A stretch of DNA of 64,000 bases from Alphaproteobacteria bacterium (GTDB lineage Bacteria; Myxococcota_A; UBA796; GCA-2862545): assembly GCA_020632915.1 (NCBI GenBank), contig JACKEP010000007.1, positions 124,001 through 188,000 on the forward strand, given 5' to 3'. This document shows positions 57,054 to 64,000 of the stretch, one piece after another. Within the stretch, counting starts at the first letter, position 1; every line of letters begins with the position of its first letter. The notes below the pieces were generated by a model. It was given only the letters and a program-made list of their open reading frames with translations, was not told where the DNA came from and searched no databases. The translations under genes and the position numbers were made by a program.

Positions 57054-57674
57054 TCATGGGTCCTCCGACCACGCGGGCAGCCCGAGCACGCTGCGGATCA
57101 GGGTCTCGATGAAGCCGAGCTCGATCGGCGGACCGTCGGCCGGACGCGCGGCGACCCCGATCGCCGCCCCCTGCAAGGTGGTGAGCAGGCCGATGACCAC
57201 GGCGTCGAAGTCGGCCACCTGCTGGGCGGCGACGGGAAACAGGCGCCGCGCCACCGCGAGCTCGGCGTCGGCGTGGGCGGCGAGGATCGGGTCGAGGGCC
57301 TGCTGCAGCGCCGGATCCGTGCGCGCGGCGAGGAACACCTCGTAGACGCCGTAGAGCGCCGGGTCGGTGAACACCGCCCACAGGGCGCGCAGCCCCACGG
57401 CGAGCAGGTCGTCCCCGTCGCGGCGCGGGTCGGCGGCGACCTCGTCCACGAACCGGGCGACGAGCCCGGCCAGGACGGCCTGCACGGCCGCCGCGAGCAG
57501 GTCCACCTTCGTGGGGAAGTAGCGGAACAGCGCGCCCTGCGACACGCCCGCCGTGCGGGCGACTGCGGCGGTTGACGAGCCGGCGAGGCCCTGCCCCGCG
57601 AGGCACGCCACCGCCGCGTCCACCACCGCCTGCCGTGTGCGCACCGCGCGCGCCTGCTGGGGCTCCTGCTCCAC
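57054..57674 (-). CDS. TetR-family repressor of the fatty acid hydroxylase gene
   Basis: 206 residues from GTG 57674, with GAGGG four nt upstream; a longer 5' extension would cover the operator. HTH: VDAAVACLAGQGLAGSSTAAVARTAGVSQGALFRYFPTK. The ligand domain (LWAVFTDPALYGVYEVFLAARTDPALQQALDPIL) is similar to those that regulate lipid/aromatic genes. Likely binds the dyad at 57684-57711 and represses its own operon. Confidence 0.92.
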   Translation of the reverse strand: MEQEPQQARAVRTRQAVVDAAVACLAGQGLAGSSTAAVARTAGVSQGALFRYFPTKVDLLAAAVQAVLAGLVARFVDEVAADPRRDGDDLLAVGLRALWAVFTDPALYGVYEVFLAARTDPALQQALDPILAAHADAELAVARRLFPVAAQQVADFDAVVIGLLTTLQGAAIGVAARPADGPPIELGFIETLIRSVLGLPAWSEDP

Positions 57675-57683
57675 GCCACCCTC

Positions 57684-57711
57684 AAACAAACGTGAGTGCT
57701 CGCTTTTATTT
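57684..57711. promoter_or_regulatory. Candidate TetR operator
   Basis: AAACAAACGTGAG-TG-CTCGCTTTTATTT pairs at 10 of 13 positions around a 2-bp centre. It is the only AT-rich stretch upstream of the TetR gene and lies 9 bp before its GTG. Confidence 0.55.
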
Positions 57712-57771
57712 GGCGCCGGCCCGGAGCGCAACCCACCTGGCAGGACCGACCCGATCCCGCGACCGCTCGGC

Positions 57772-58833
57772 CTAGAAGTAGGCGCGGAACGCCAGCATCG
57801 CGCCGGCGTCGATCTCGTCCTGGGCCAGGGCGACGAAGGCCTGGAGCCCCACGGTGTTGGTCATGCCGTTGAGGTAGAGGCCGAGCCCCACGTCGTGCGT
57901 CAGGTCGGTGGTGCCGGCGAGATCGCCGAGGCCCAGGCCCACGTCGATGCCGTACTCGGCCATGATCGCCAGCGGGACGGGGTTGAAGTCGAGCGACAGC
58001 GCCAGCCCGCCCGAGACGTCGAGCCCGTTGCCCGTCGCGGTCTGGGGCTGCCCGTCGTAGTAGGTCTGCACGATGCGCTGGTAGGAGGCCCCTGCCGACA
58101 GCTGCAGGCCGAACAGGGATCCGGCGGACTGGGCGAACGCCAGCTGGAGTCCCCCGCCGTAGGACCGGGTGCGCACCAGCAGGTAGCGGGACGCCTCGAC
58201 CAGATCGAGGTTCTCGCCGGCCTCGGACTGGCGGACCACCTCCTGCAGGGCGGCGTTGATGTCGACGCCCGTGGCGTCGGTGTAGTCGCCGACCGGCTTG
58301 ATCGTGAACGCCGTGGACCGCGCCTGCACCACGCGGATCGGCAGGCCGCCCCCCACGTTCCACAGCGCGGCGGCACCCAGCTGCACACCCCCCGACGTGA
58401 CCGCCGACACCCCGGCAAGACCGGAAGCGTGGGCGTCCAGGCCCACCCACTTGCCGAAACCCACCCCTGCTTCGAGCCCGCCGGCCGCGGCGACGTAGGT
58501 GCCCTGCGCCTGGTTGCCGTCGCTGTCGAGCGTCTCGTAGAACACCGCCGCCGCGCCGAAGCCCGACCCCAGGTACGACGTGACCAGCGCGCTCTCGGCG
58601 AACTGGGGCGTGATGAACGGGTGGTTGCCCAGCGAGCGGCGATCGAAGATGCGGCCGGCGCGGTCGCGGACCTTCTGGTCGCGCACCTCTTGACGCGTGG
58701 GCGCCGGCTCCTCCGCGGGGTCCGGCGACGCGGTGGACGACACCGCGGGGGTGTCGTCGGACGGCGGGGCGTCGCCGGGTTCGTCGGCCCAGGCAGCGCC
58801 GACGGTGAGCAGCAGGGACAGGCAGTGGAGCAT
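57772..58833 (-). CDS. Outer-membrane beta-barrel-like protein
   Basis: 353 residues; ATG 58833 with GGGAGGA six nt upstream. Signal peptide MLHCLSLLLTVGAAWAD, an acidic Pro-rich segment, a conserved RAGRIFDRRSLGNHPFITPQF block, then alternating Gly-rich amphipathic strands (GAAAVFYETLDSDG, GGLEAGVGFGKWVGL, LAIMAEYGIDVGLGLG) and a C-terminal aromatic (AFRAYF), as in porin-type barrels. Substrate not indicated. Confidence 0.75.
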   Translation of the reverse strand: MLHCLSLLLTVGAAWADEPGDAPPSDDTPAVSSTASPDPAEEPAPTRQEVRDQKVRDRAGRIFDRRSLGNHPFITPQFAESALVTSYLGSGFGAAAVFYETLDSDGNQAQGTYVAAAGGLEAGVGFGKWVGLDAHASGLAGVSAVTSGGVQLGAAALWNVGGGLPIRVVQARSTAFTIKPVGDYTDATGVDINAALQEVVRQSEAGENLDLVEASRYLLVRTRSYGGGLQLAFAQSAGSLFGLQLSAGASYQRIVQTYYDGQPQTATGNGLDVSGGLALSLDFNPVPLAIMAEYGIDVGLGLGDLAGTTDLTHDVGLGLYLNGMTNTVGLQAFVALAQDEIDAGAMLAFRAYF

Positions 58834-58910
58834 GACCGATCCTCCCTGCCCTGTCCCCTAGCCCCGGATGCGGGACACACCACCCCGCGGTCGGCGTGCG
58901 GCCACCGCGA

Positions 58911-59531
58911 TCAGACCGGCGGCGGCAGCGCCTCGCCCTGGCGCACGCCACCGTCGCGGACGTAGCGGGCGAGCACCACGCCGGTGTCCGAGACGGCGGC
59001 GTCGTCCAGGCGCAGGCCCGACGGCATGGCCCGTCCGTCGAACAGCCGCTTGCCGCGCCCCAGCAGCACGGGCACGGTCACCAGGTTCAGCGTGTCGACC
59101 GCCCCCATCGCCAGCAGGTTCGCGGCGAGGCCCGGGCTGCCGTGCACCTGCAGCTCGCCGTCGAAGCGCGCCTTGAGACCGTCGAGCGCCGCGGCCACGT
59201 CGCGCACGATCGTGGTGCCCGCCCAGTCGGCGCGCTCCAGCGTGGTGGACGCCACGAACTTCGGCAGCCCGTTCAGCGCCCGGGCCACGACGTCGTCCGG
59301 GTCGGTGGCCTGGGGCCAGTAGCCGGCGAAGATGGCGTAGGTGGCCCGCCCGAGCAGGAAGGCCTGAGGGCGCGCGAACACGTCGACGATGAACGCGAAG
59401 AAGCGCGCGTCGGCGTGGGGGATGAACCAGCCCCCGAAGGCGAACCCGCCGCTCGTGTCCTCCTCCGCGCCGCCGGGCGCCTGGACCACCCCATCGAGCG
59501 ACTGGAACATCGTGACCGAGACCGTACCCAT
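58911..59531 (-). CDS. RibD/DHFR-like reductase
   Basis: 206 residues; ATG 59531 with GGGAGG five nt upstream. DHFR-fold RibD C-terminal domain: VSVTMFQSLDGVVQAPGG, FLLGRATYAIFAGYW, LNGLPKFVAST, DGELQVHGSPGLAANLLAMGAVDTLNLVTVPVLLGRGKRLF. Many such stand-alone proteins have no defined substrate. Confidence 0.9.
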   Translation of the reverse strand: MGTVSVTMFQSLDGVVQAPGGAEEDTSGGFAFGGWFIPHADARFFAFIVDVFARPQAFLLGRATYAIFAGYWPQATDPDDVVARALNGLPKFVASTTLERADWAGTTIVRDVAAALDGLKARFDGELQVHGSPGLAANLLAMGAVDTLNLVTVPVLLGRGKRLFDGRAMPSGLRLDDAAVSDTGVVLARYVRDGGVRQGEALPPPV

Positions 59532-59656
59532 CGTGACCTCCCGAGCGGGTGCGGACGCAGCGCGCGTCTCCCGCCTGCTCCTTGGACGGCACGACGCGCG
59601 CCGACGCATCGGTCGGCGCGCGATCTCACGGCAGGTTCGGCGCAGCCGCCGCCTGA

Positions 59657-60880
59657 TCAGAGGCGGAACGCCCCGTAGAAGTACCCGTCCATCGTGAACA
59701 TCTCGCGCGAGGTCGCCGTCTCGGGATCGATCGCGAACACGGTGGTCGTCGCCCCGTCGGTGGTCTCGCCGCTGAGCAGCTCGCCGTCGAGCGGCACGCT
59801 GGAGAAGCCGATCCCCGACAGCGGCAGGCCGTCCACCGGCGCGGCGGTCGGCGGGTCGGTGCGCAGGTCGAAGCGCCACATGCGGGCCATCGGGTAGCCC
59901 CAGAACGAGAAGTCCACGGGCGCGACGTCGTCGGGGAGCTCGTCCTCGTAGAACACCTTCGCGAAGCCGATGCCCGACCCGCCGTCGGCGGTCTCCAGCG
60001 CCGTCAGCGACTCGTGCCCGCCGGTCAGGTCCATCACGTCGGGCGACCAGTCGACGTCGAAGGCGTCGGCACCGGGCTGCAGGCGCAGGAAGCAGTTGCG
60101 GGGGATGTCGGTGTCGCCGCGGGCGCGCGCGAACATCTGGATGCTGTAGTTGCGGCCGTCGGCCATCACGTAGCCCACGCCGTCGGGGTCGAAGACCATG
60201 CGCCCGGTGACCGGGCAGCGGTCGTCGCGCAGCACCTGGGTGACCTCGGCAGCGTCGGGATCGAGCACCACGAGCATCGCCTCGTGCTCGAGCTGGCCCT
60301 GCTCCCAGTCGACGTGGCGGCCGGGGATGTAGACCAGGCCGTCGTGGTCGGTGACCGGGAACACCTCGACGCCGTAGCCCTCGTGGTGGAGCACCGACAG
60401 GTCGACGTTGCCGATCACCGTCATCGTCGACGGGTCCCACAGGATCGCCTCGAGCAGCGACGTGCTCACCGACACCGCGAGGTCGTCGCGCACGAAGGTG
60501 TTGCCGTAGTCGATGGCGGGCCAGCCGTAGGCCCCGAAGCTCACGCGGCCGTCCTCGACGAGCTGGCCGTCCTGCAGCGCGTAGCGGATCCAGGTGGGCT
60601 CCTCGACGAGGCCGACGAAGACGTGGCCGCCGACCGACTCGAGCAGCGCGTTGCCGGGGACCTCGATCGCAGTGCGGTTGTCGAGGTGGCCGGTGAGCGC
60701 GTCGACCACCTGGACGTACATCGTGCGCCCGCTGTCGGTGATCACGATGGAGCCGACGACGTAGCCGGACGTGCCGCCGGCGGCGTCGGTGTCGGTGTCG
60801 TCGACGGACGTGTCGGTGGGCGACGGCGCGCAGGCGACGGGGAGCAGGGCGGCGAGGAGCAGGGCGGGGGTGCGACGCAC
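59657..60880 (-). CDS. Beta-propeller-like lipoprotein of an iron-uptake locus (MxcI-like)
   Basis: 407 residues from GTG 60880 with a perfect AAGGAGGT four nt upstream. Lipobox PVAC, an acidic D/T linker, then repeated blade-like segments (VVGSIVITDSGRTMYVQVVD, VSFGAYGWPAIDYGNTFVRDDLAV, GLVYIPGRHVDW, GRMVFDPDGVGYVMADG). Similar lipoproteins stand next to TonB receptors in siderophore clusters of myxobacteria (MxcI). A direct role in siderophore handling is inferred. It shares a Fur box with the divergent TonB receptor. Confidence 0.75.
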   Translation of the reverse strand: MRRTPALLLAALLPVACAPSPTDTSVDDTDTDAAGGTSGYVVGSIVITDSGRTMYVQVVDALTGHLDNRTAIEVPGNALLESVGGHVFVGLVEEPTWIRYALQDGQLVEDGRVSFGAYGWPAIDYGNTFVRDDLAVSVSTSLLEAILWDPSTMTVIGNVDLSVLHHEGYGVEVFPVTDHDGLVYIPGRHVDWEQGQLEHEAMLVVLDPDAAEVTQVLRDDRCPVTGRMVFDPDGVGYVMADGRNYSIQMFARARGDTDIPRNCFLRLQPGADAFDVDWSPDVMDLTGGHESLTALETADGGSGIGFAKVFYEDELPDDVAPVDFSFWGYPMARMWRFDLRTDPPTAAPVDGLPLSGIGFSSVPLDGELLSGETTDGATTTVFAIDPETATSREMFTMDGYFYGAFRL

Positions 60881-60924
60881 GGAGACCTCCTTGGGGGGTT
60901 GGGAGATCGTGGTCTAGCTTAGTT

Positions 60925-60943
60925 GAAAATGACTTTCACTATC
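60925..60943. promoter_or_regulatory. Fur box
   Basis: GAAAATGACTTTCACTATC matches the 19-bp Fur consensus at 14 of 19 positions and is part of a TTGAAAATGA-CTT-TCACTATCAA dyad (8 of 10 pairs, 60923-60945). It lies between the divergent starts of the lipoprotein and TonB receptor genes. Iron-bound Fur would repress both. Confidence 0.75.
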
Positions 60944-60989
60944 AATAAGAGGACCGGCCCGAGAAGATCCTGCGGAGCGACGCGCCACG

Positions 60990-63155
60990 ATGACGATTCA
61001 ACCCACCTTATCGACATTCGTCACGCTGACGGTCCTCCTCACGCCTCTCCTCCCCGTCGCCCCCGAGGCGCGCGCCCAGGACGCCGCGCCCCCCGACGCG
61101 CCGTCGGACGACGCCGACGACGACGCCTACGAGGTGGTGGTGGAGCAGGACGCGACCGCGTCCGATCCGCGGGCCTCCACCGAGGCGGTCACCCGTGTCG
61201 ACACCACCACCGCGCAGCGCGAGACCATCGACCTGGGCGAGCAGCTCGCGCGCACCGCCGGCATCTCCATCCAGCGCACCGGCGGCCTCGGCGCCTCCCA
61301 GCGTCTCGCCCTCGACGGCCTGGGCGACGACCAGGTGCGCGTGTTCTTCGACGGCGTCCCCCTCGCGTCGACGGGCCTGGGCACCACCGTGGCCGACGTC
61401 CCGCCCGAGCTCGTCCGCCACGTCGACGTCTTCCACGGGGTGGTCCCGATCCGCTACGGCGCCGACGCGCTGGGCGGTGCCCTCGACCTCGTCCCGCCCG
61501 ACCCCGAGCCCGGCGCCCACGGCCACGTGTCCTGGCAGTCCGGCTCCTGGGACACCCACCGGCTCACCGGCCAGGTGCGCTGGCTCGACCACGGGGTCGG
61601 CGTCGTCGCCGGAGGCTTCTTCGACAGCGCCCGCAACGACTGGCGCATCGACGTCGACGTCGCCGACCGCACCGGCGCCCTGTCGCCGGTCACCCTCACC
61701 CGCCAGCACGCCGCGTACCGGGCCGGTGGCGGACGCGTGGGGCTCGTGGTGCGCGACAAGCCCTGGGCCGACCGCTTCGACCTGACCGCCCTGGCGTCCG
61801 ACACCCACAAGGAGATCCCGCACAACCAGGTGATGACCGTGCCCTACGGCGGCGTGGCCACGGCGCGCACCGCCACCGGTGTCACCGCGCGGTGGCGCAA
61901 GCTCGTCGGTGCCTTCGACACCGAGCTGCTCGCGGCGTGGTCGTGGCGCCGCACCCGCCTGCTCGACGAGGCCACCGTCGTCTACGACTGGTTCGGCCAG
62001 GAGGTGCGCGAGCGGCCGACGGCCGGGGAGCTCGACGGCAAGCCCCACGACCGCCTGACGTGGCAGCAGGCCCTGTACGCCCGTGGCCTCGTGCGCTGGC
62101 TGCCCCACCCCCGGCACCGGGTGGAGCTCGTCGTCACCCCGGACGTGACCTGGCGCACCGGCGACGAGCGCGACCAGGCCCCGGACGATCCCCGCGACGC
62201 CTACGAGGCCGACCAGCGCCAGACGAAGGTGACCACGAGCCTCGGGTGGACCGGCGAGGTGGTCCGCGACCGCCTGGAGGTGAGCGCCGCGGTCACCTCC
62301 TACGTGTACCGCGCGCGCATGTCGGGCCTGACCGCCGCCTACGCCTGGGAGACGCTGACCCGCGCCGAGGCGCCGTTCGGGGCGACGGCCGCCCTGCGCG
62401 CCACCCTCGTGCCCCACCTGTTCCTCAAGGCCAGCTACCAGCGCGCCGTGCGGCTGCCGGGCCCCGACGAGGTGTTCGGCGACGGCATCCTCGTGTCCCC
62501 CAACCTCGAGCTGGAGCCGGAGCGCTCCCACAACGCCAACCTGTCGCTGCAGCTGGTCGGCCAGGACAGCCCCGCGGGGCGCTTCGACGCCACGGTGCGC
62601 GGCGCGGCGCGGTTCGCCGACCAGCTCGTCGTGCTGATGAGCCGCGACGTCACCCTGCAGTGGCAGAACGTGTTCCGGGCCCGGGCGCTGGCCGTGCACG
62701 GCGCGCTCGCGTGGAGCGCCCCCGGGGACTGGGTGAGCCTGTCGGGCAGCACCAGCTGGCTCGACCTGCGCAACACCTCGGACGAGGGCCCGCTCGTCAC
62801 CTACGCGGGCGACCGCGTGCCCAACCGGCCCTGGCTGCACGCCACCGGTCGCCTCGCCGTGCAGGTGCCCCACGTCGGCGTGGCCGCGTCCACCCTCGGG
62901 CTGCACTGGACCACCCGCTACGTCCACGCCTTCTTCCGCGGCTGGCCGTCGGCCGGCCTGGCCGAGACCAAGCAGGTGATCCCGGCGCAGGTGGTCCACG
63001 ACGTCGGCGTGACGTGGAGCCTGCAGACCGCCCGCGACCTGCACCTCGTCGCCACGCTCGACCTGCACAACCTGCTCGACGGCAAGACCTTCGACGTCTT
63101 CGGCGTCCAGCGCCCCGGCCGGTCGGTGGCCGGCAAGCTCTCCCTGTCCTGGTGA
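60990..63155 (+). CDS. TonB-dependent outer-membrane receptor
   Basis: 721 residues from ATG 60990; the nearest GGAG is about 13 nt upstream, so the exact start is less certain. Signal peptide to about residue 29 (EARAQD). Plug domain with GEQLARTAGISIQRTGGLGASQRLALDGLGDDQVRVFFDGVPL and VFHGVVPIRYGADALGGALDL. A 22-strand-type barrel follows, with LKASYQRAVRLPGPDEVFGDG and NLELEPERSHNANLSLQL. It ends in an aromatic Trp (LSLSW). It imports a ferric-siderophore or heme-type ligand with TonB-ExbBD energy. The Fur box and the PepSY protein downstream indicate iron uptake. Confidence 0.93.
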   Translation: MTIQPTLSTFVTLTVLLTPLLPVAPEARAQDAAPPDAPSDDADDDAYEVVVEQDATASDPRASTEAVTRVDTTTAQRETIDLGEQLARTAGISIQRTGGLGASQRLALDGLGDDQVRVFFDGVPLASTGLGTTVADVPPELVRHVDVFHGVVPIRYGADALGGALDLVPPDPEPGAHGHVSWQSGSWDTHRLTGQVRWLDHGVGVVAGGFFDSARNDWRIDVDVADRTGALSPVTLTRQHAAYRAGGGRVGLVVRDKPWADRFDLTALASDTHKEIPHNQVMTVPYGGVATARTATGVTARWRKLVGAFDTELLAAWSWRRTRLLDEATVVYDWFGQEVRERPTAGELDGKPHDRLTWQQALYARGLVRWLPHPRHRVELVVTPDVTWRTGDERDQAPDDPRDAYEADQRQTKVTTSLGWTGEVVRDRLEVSAAVTSYVYRARMSGLTAAYAWETLTRAEAPFGATAALRATLVPHLFLKASYQRAVRLPGPDEVFGDGILVSPNLELEPERSHNANLSLQLVGQDSPAGRFDATVRGAARFADQLVVLMSRDVTLQWQNVFRARALAVHGALAWSAPGDWVSLSGSTSWLDLRNTSDEGPLVTYAGDRVPNRPWLHATGRLAVQVPHVGVAASTLGLHWTTRYVHAFFRGWPSAGLAETKQVIPAQVVHDVGVTWSLQTARDLHLVATLDLHNLLDGKTFDVFGVQRPGRSVAGKLSLSW

Positions 63156-63201
63156 TCGCTCCCCCCTCCACGGCGGGGACCGCCCCGCCTCCAGGTGCCC
63201 G

Positions 63202-64000
63202 ATGAACGCGACGCGCAAGCCCCACCCGCTCTCCCGCGACACCCTCGCGCTCGTGTGGGACGTCCACACCGCCGCAGGGGTGCTCGCCGCTCCGCTGCTC
63301 CTCGTCATCCTGGTGACGGCCACGGCGCTGCCGGTCCACGGCACGCTGATGGCCTGGGCCGACCCGTTCGTGCGCGCCGGCGCCGCGGGTCCTGGCCATG
63401 CGCACGTCCTCGACGGCGTCGGCGCCGTGCCCGTCGACGGCATCGAGCTGCACCTGCCCGGGGAGGCCGGCGGACTCGCCGAGCGCACCGTCGAGGCCAC
63501 CGACGGCACCGAGGTCGTGCGGTGGGTGGACGGGTCGACCGGCGCGTCGGTGCCGGAGCGCTCGCACATCGTCCGCGACCTGTACTACCTGCACTTCTTC
63601 TACCACCTGCCCAAGGGCGCCTGGCTCGCCGGCGGGGTGGGCCTGGTGCTGTCGCTGTCGCTGCTGACCGGGGTGGGCGTGCACCTGCGCGACCTGCTGC
63701 CCCAGCTCGGTCGCCTGCGACGACGGCCCGAGCGCGCCCGCCGTGCCGACCTGCACACCCTGCTGGGCACGGTGCTGTCGCTGCCGCTGGCCGTGGTGTC
63801 CGTGACCGGCGCGATGCTGTGCCTGGGGACGGTGTTCGCCGGCGCCCACGTCGTCACCACCTTCGCCGGCGACCGCGGCGCCGCCGCCCACGAGCTCGGC
63901 TACGACTGGGCGATCGCGGAGGGGGCGCCCACCACGGCGCCGCTGCCCGACGTCGACACGCTCATCGCCCGCGCGCGCGCCGAGCTGCCCGGCCTCGACC
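63202..64000 (+). CDS. PepSY-associated TM protein, 3' end missing
   Basis: The open frame runs from ATG 63202 to the window edge (about 266 residues). N-terminal TM with WDVHTAAGVLAAPLLLVILVTATALPVHGTLM, a PepSY-like periplasmic region, a TM pair (YYLHFFYHLPKGAWLAGGVGLVLSLSLLTGVGVHLRD), and a third TM with LHTLLGTVLSLPLAVVSVTGAMLCLG. These features match the PepSY_TM iron-regulated membrane proteins that occur with TonB receptors and may reduce ferric siderophores. It is 46 bp after the receptor. Confidence 0.88.
   Translation, partial: MNATRKPHPLSRDTLALVWDVHTAAGVLAAPLLLVILVTATALPVHGTLMAWADPFVRAGAAGPGHAHVLDGVGAVPVDGIELHLPGEAGGLAERTVEATDGTEVVRWVDGSTGASVPERSHIVRDLYYLHFFYHLPKGAWLAGGVGLVLSLSLLTGVGVHLRDLLPQLGRLRRRPERARRADLHTLLGTVLSLPLAVVSVTGAMLCLGTVFAGAHVVTTFAGDRGAAAHELGYDWAIAEGAPTTAPLPDVDTLIARARAELPGLD

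Overview
The window is very G+C-rich, densely coded DNA with short intergenic gaps and strong GGAGG-type ribosome binding sites. It looks like a Gram-negative, outer-membrane-bearing bacterium with a large genome, most likely from the Myxococcota or a related 'deltaproteobacterial' lineage. The reasons are a TonB-dependent receptor, an RND pump, an Mla/MCE lipid transporter, many lipoproteins with Asp/Thr linkers, DUF3857/transglutaminase proteins and a TIGR02147-type protein. No rRNA, tRNA, IS element, prophage or CRISPR array is recognisable. About 55 protein genes are supported.

Layout. 1-7.5 kb: two tandem giant DUF3857/transglutaminase-like paralogues; the first (cut by the window edge) has lost the catalytic Cys and His. 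7.5-14.9 kb: a lectin-like lipoprotein with a VDTDT repeat linker, a tail-anchored TPR protein, a trypsin-like protease, a sterol-desaturase-family protein and a TIGR02147-like regulator. 14.9-21.3 kb: a beta-propeller/phosphoesterase lipoprotein, a DUF808 protein, a coupled operon (OsmC, small protein, GMC oxidoreductase) and a peroxiredoxin. 21.5-28.7 kb: overlapping GDPD and phospholipase-D genes, a ferredoxin-CDGSH fusion, a DoxX/LysR divergent pair, an exported intradiol dioxygenase, and an ArsR/SRPBCC pair with a probably leaderless autoregulated promoter. 28.8-36.6 kb: an M16-like protein without its zinc motif, a methyltransferase, and an RND adaptor/pump pair. 36.6-40.3 kb: formaldehyde detoxification (class III ADH plus S-formylglutathione hydrolase) and a collagen-like exported protein. 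40.3-44.9 kb: a second exported intradiol dioxygenase in one operon with an OmpR-type response regulator, a histidine kinase with a Gly-Pro sensor loop and a small envelope protein. 45-54.5 kb: SDR, DsbA-like isomerase, MlaEFD, TetR/hydrolase, TIGR01777 epimerase, pirin, VOC, START-like and rhodanese proteins. 54.6-64 kb: ABC-F, TetR/fatty-acid hydroxylase, an outer-membrane barrel, a RibD-like reductase, and an iron-uptake locus (propeller lipoprotein, TonB receptor, PepSY-TM protein) around a good Fur box.

Most notable. A conserved element (two half-sites 11 bp apart, TCAGG-N6-CAAGG, followed 9-10 bp later by a TAC -10-like box) precedes the dioxygenase/two-component operon and the small envelope gene downstream of the kinase. 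A close match precedes the other exported dioxygenase gene about 16 kb away. This layout suggests an unrecognised regulon in which the two-component system controls lipid-anchored intradiol dioxygenases, perhaps in response to extracellular catechol-like compounds. Other points of interest are two pseudo-enzymes (transglutaminase-like and M16-like), the Asp/Thr lipoprotein linkers, and operator palindromes placed exactly at the promoters of the ArsR, TetR, LysR and Fur-type genes.
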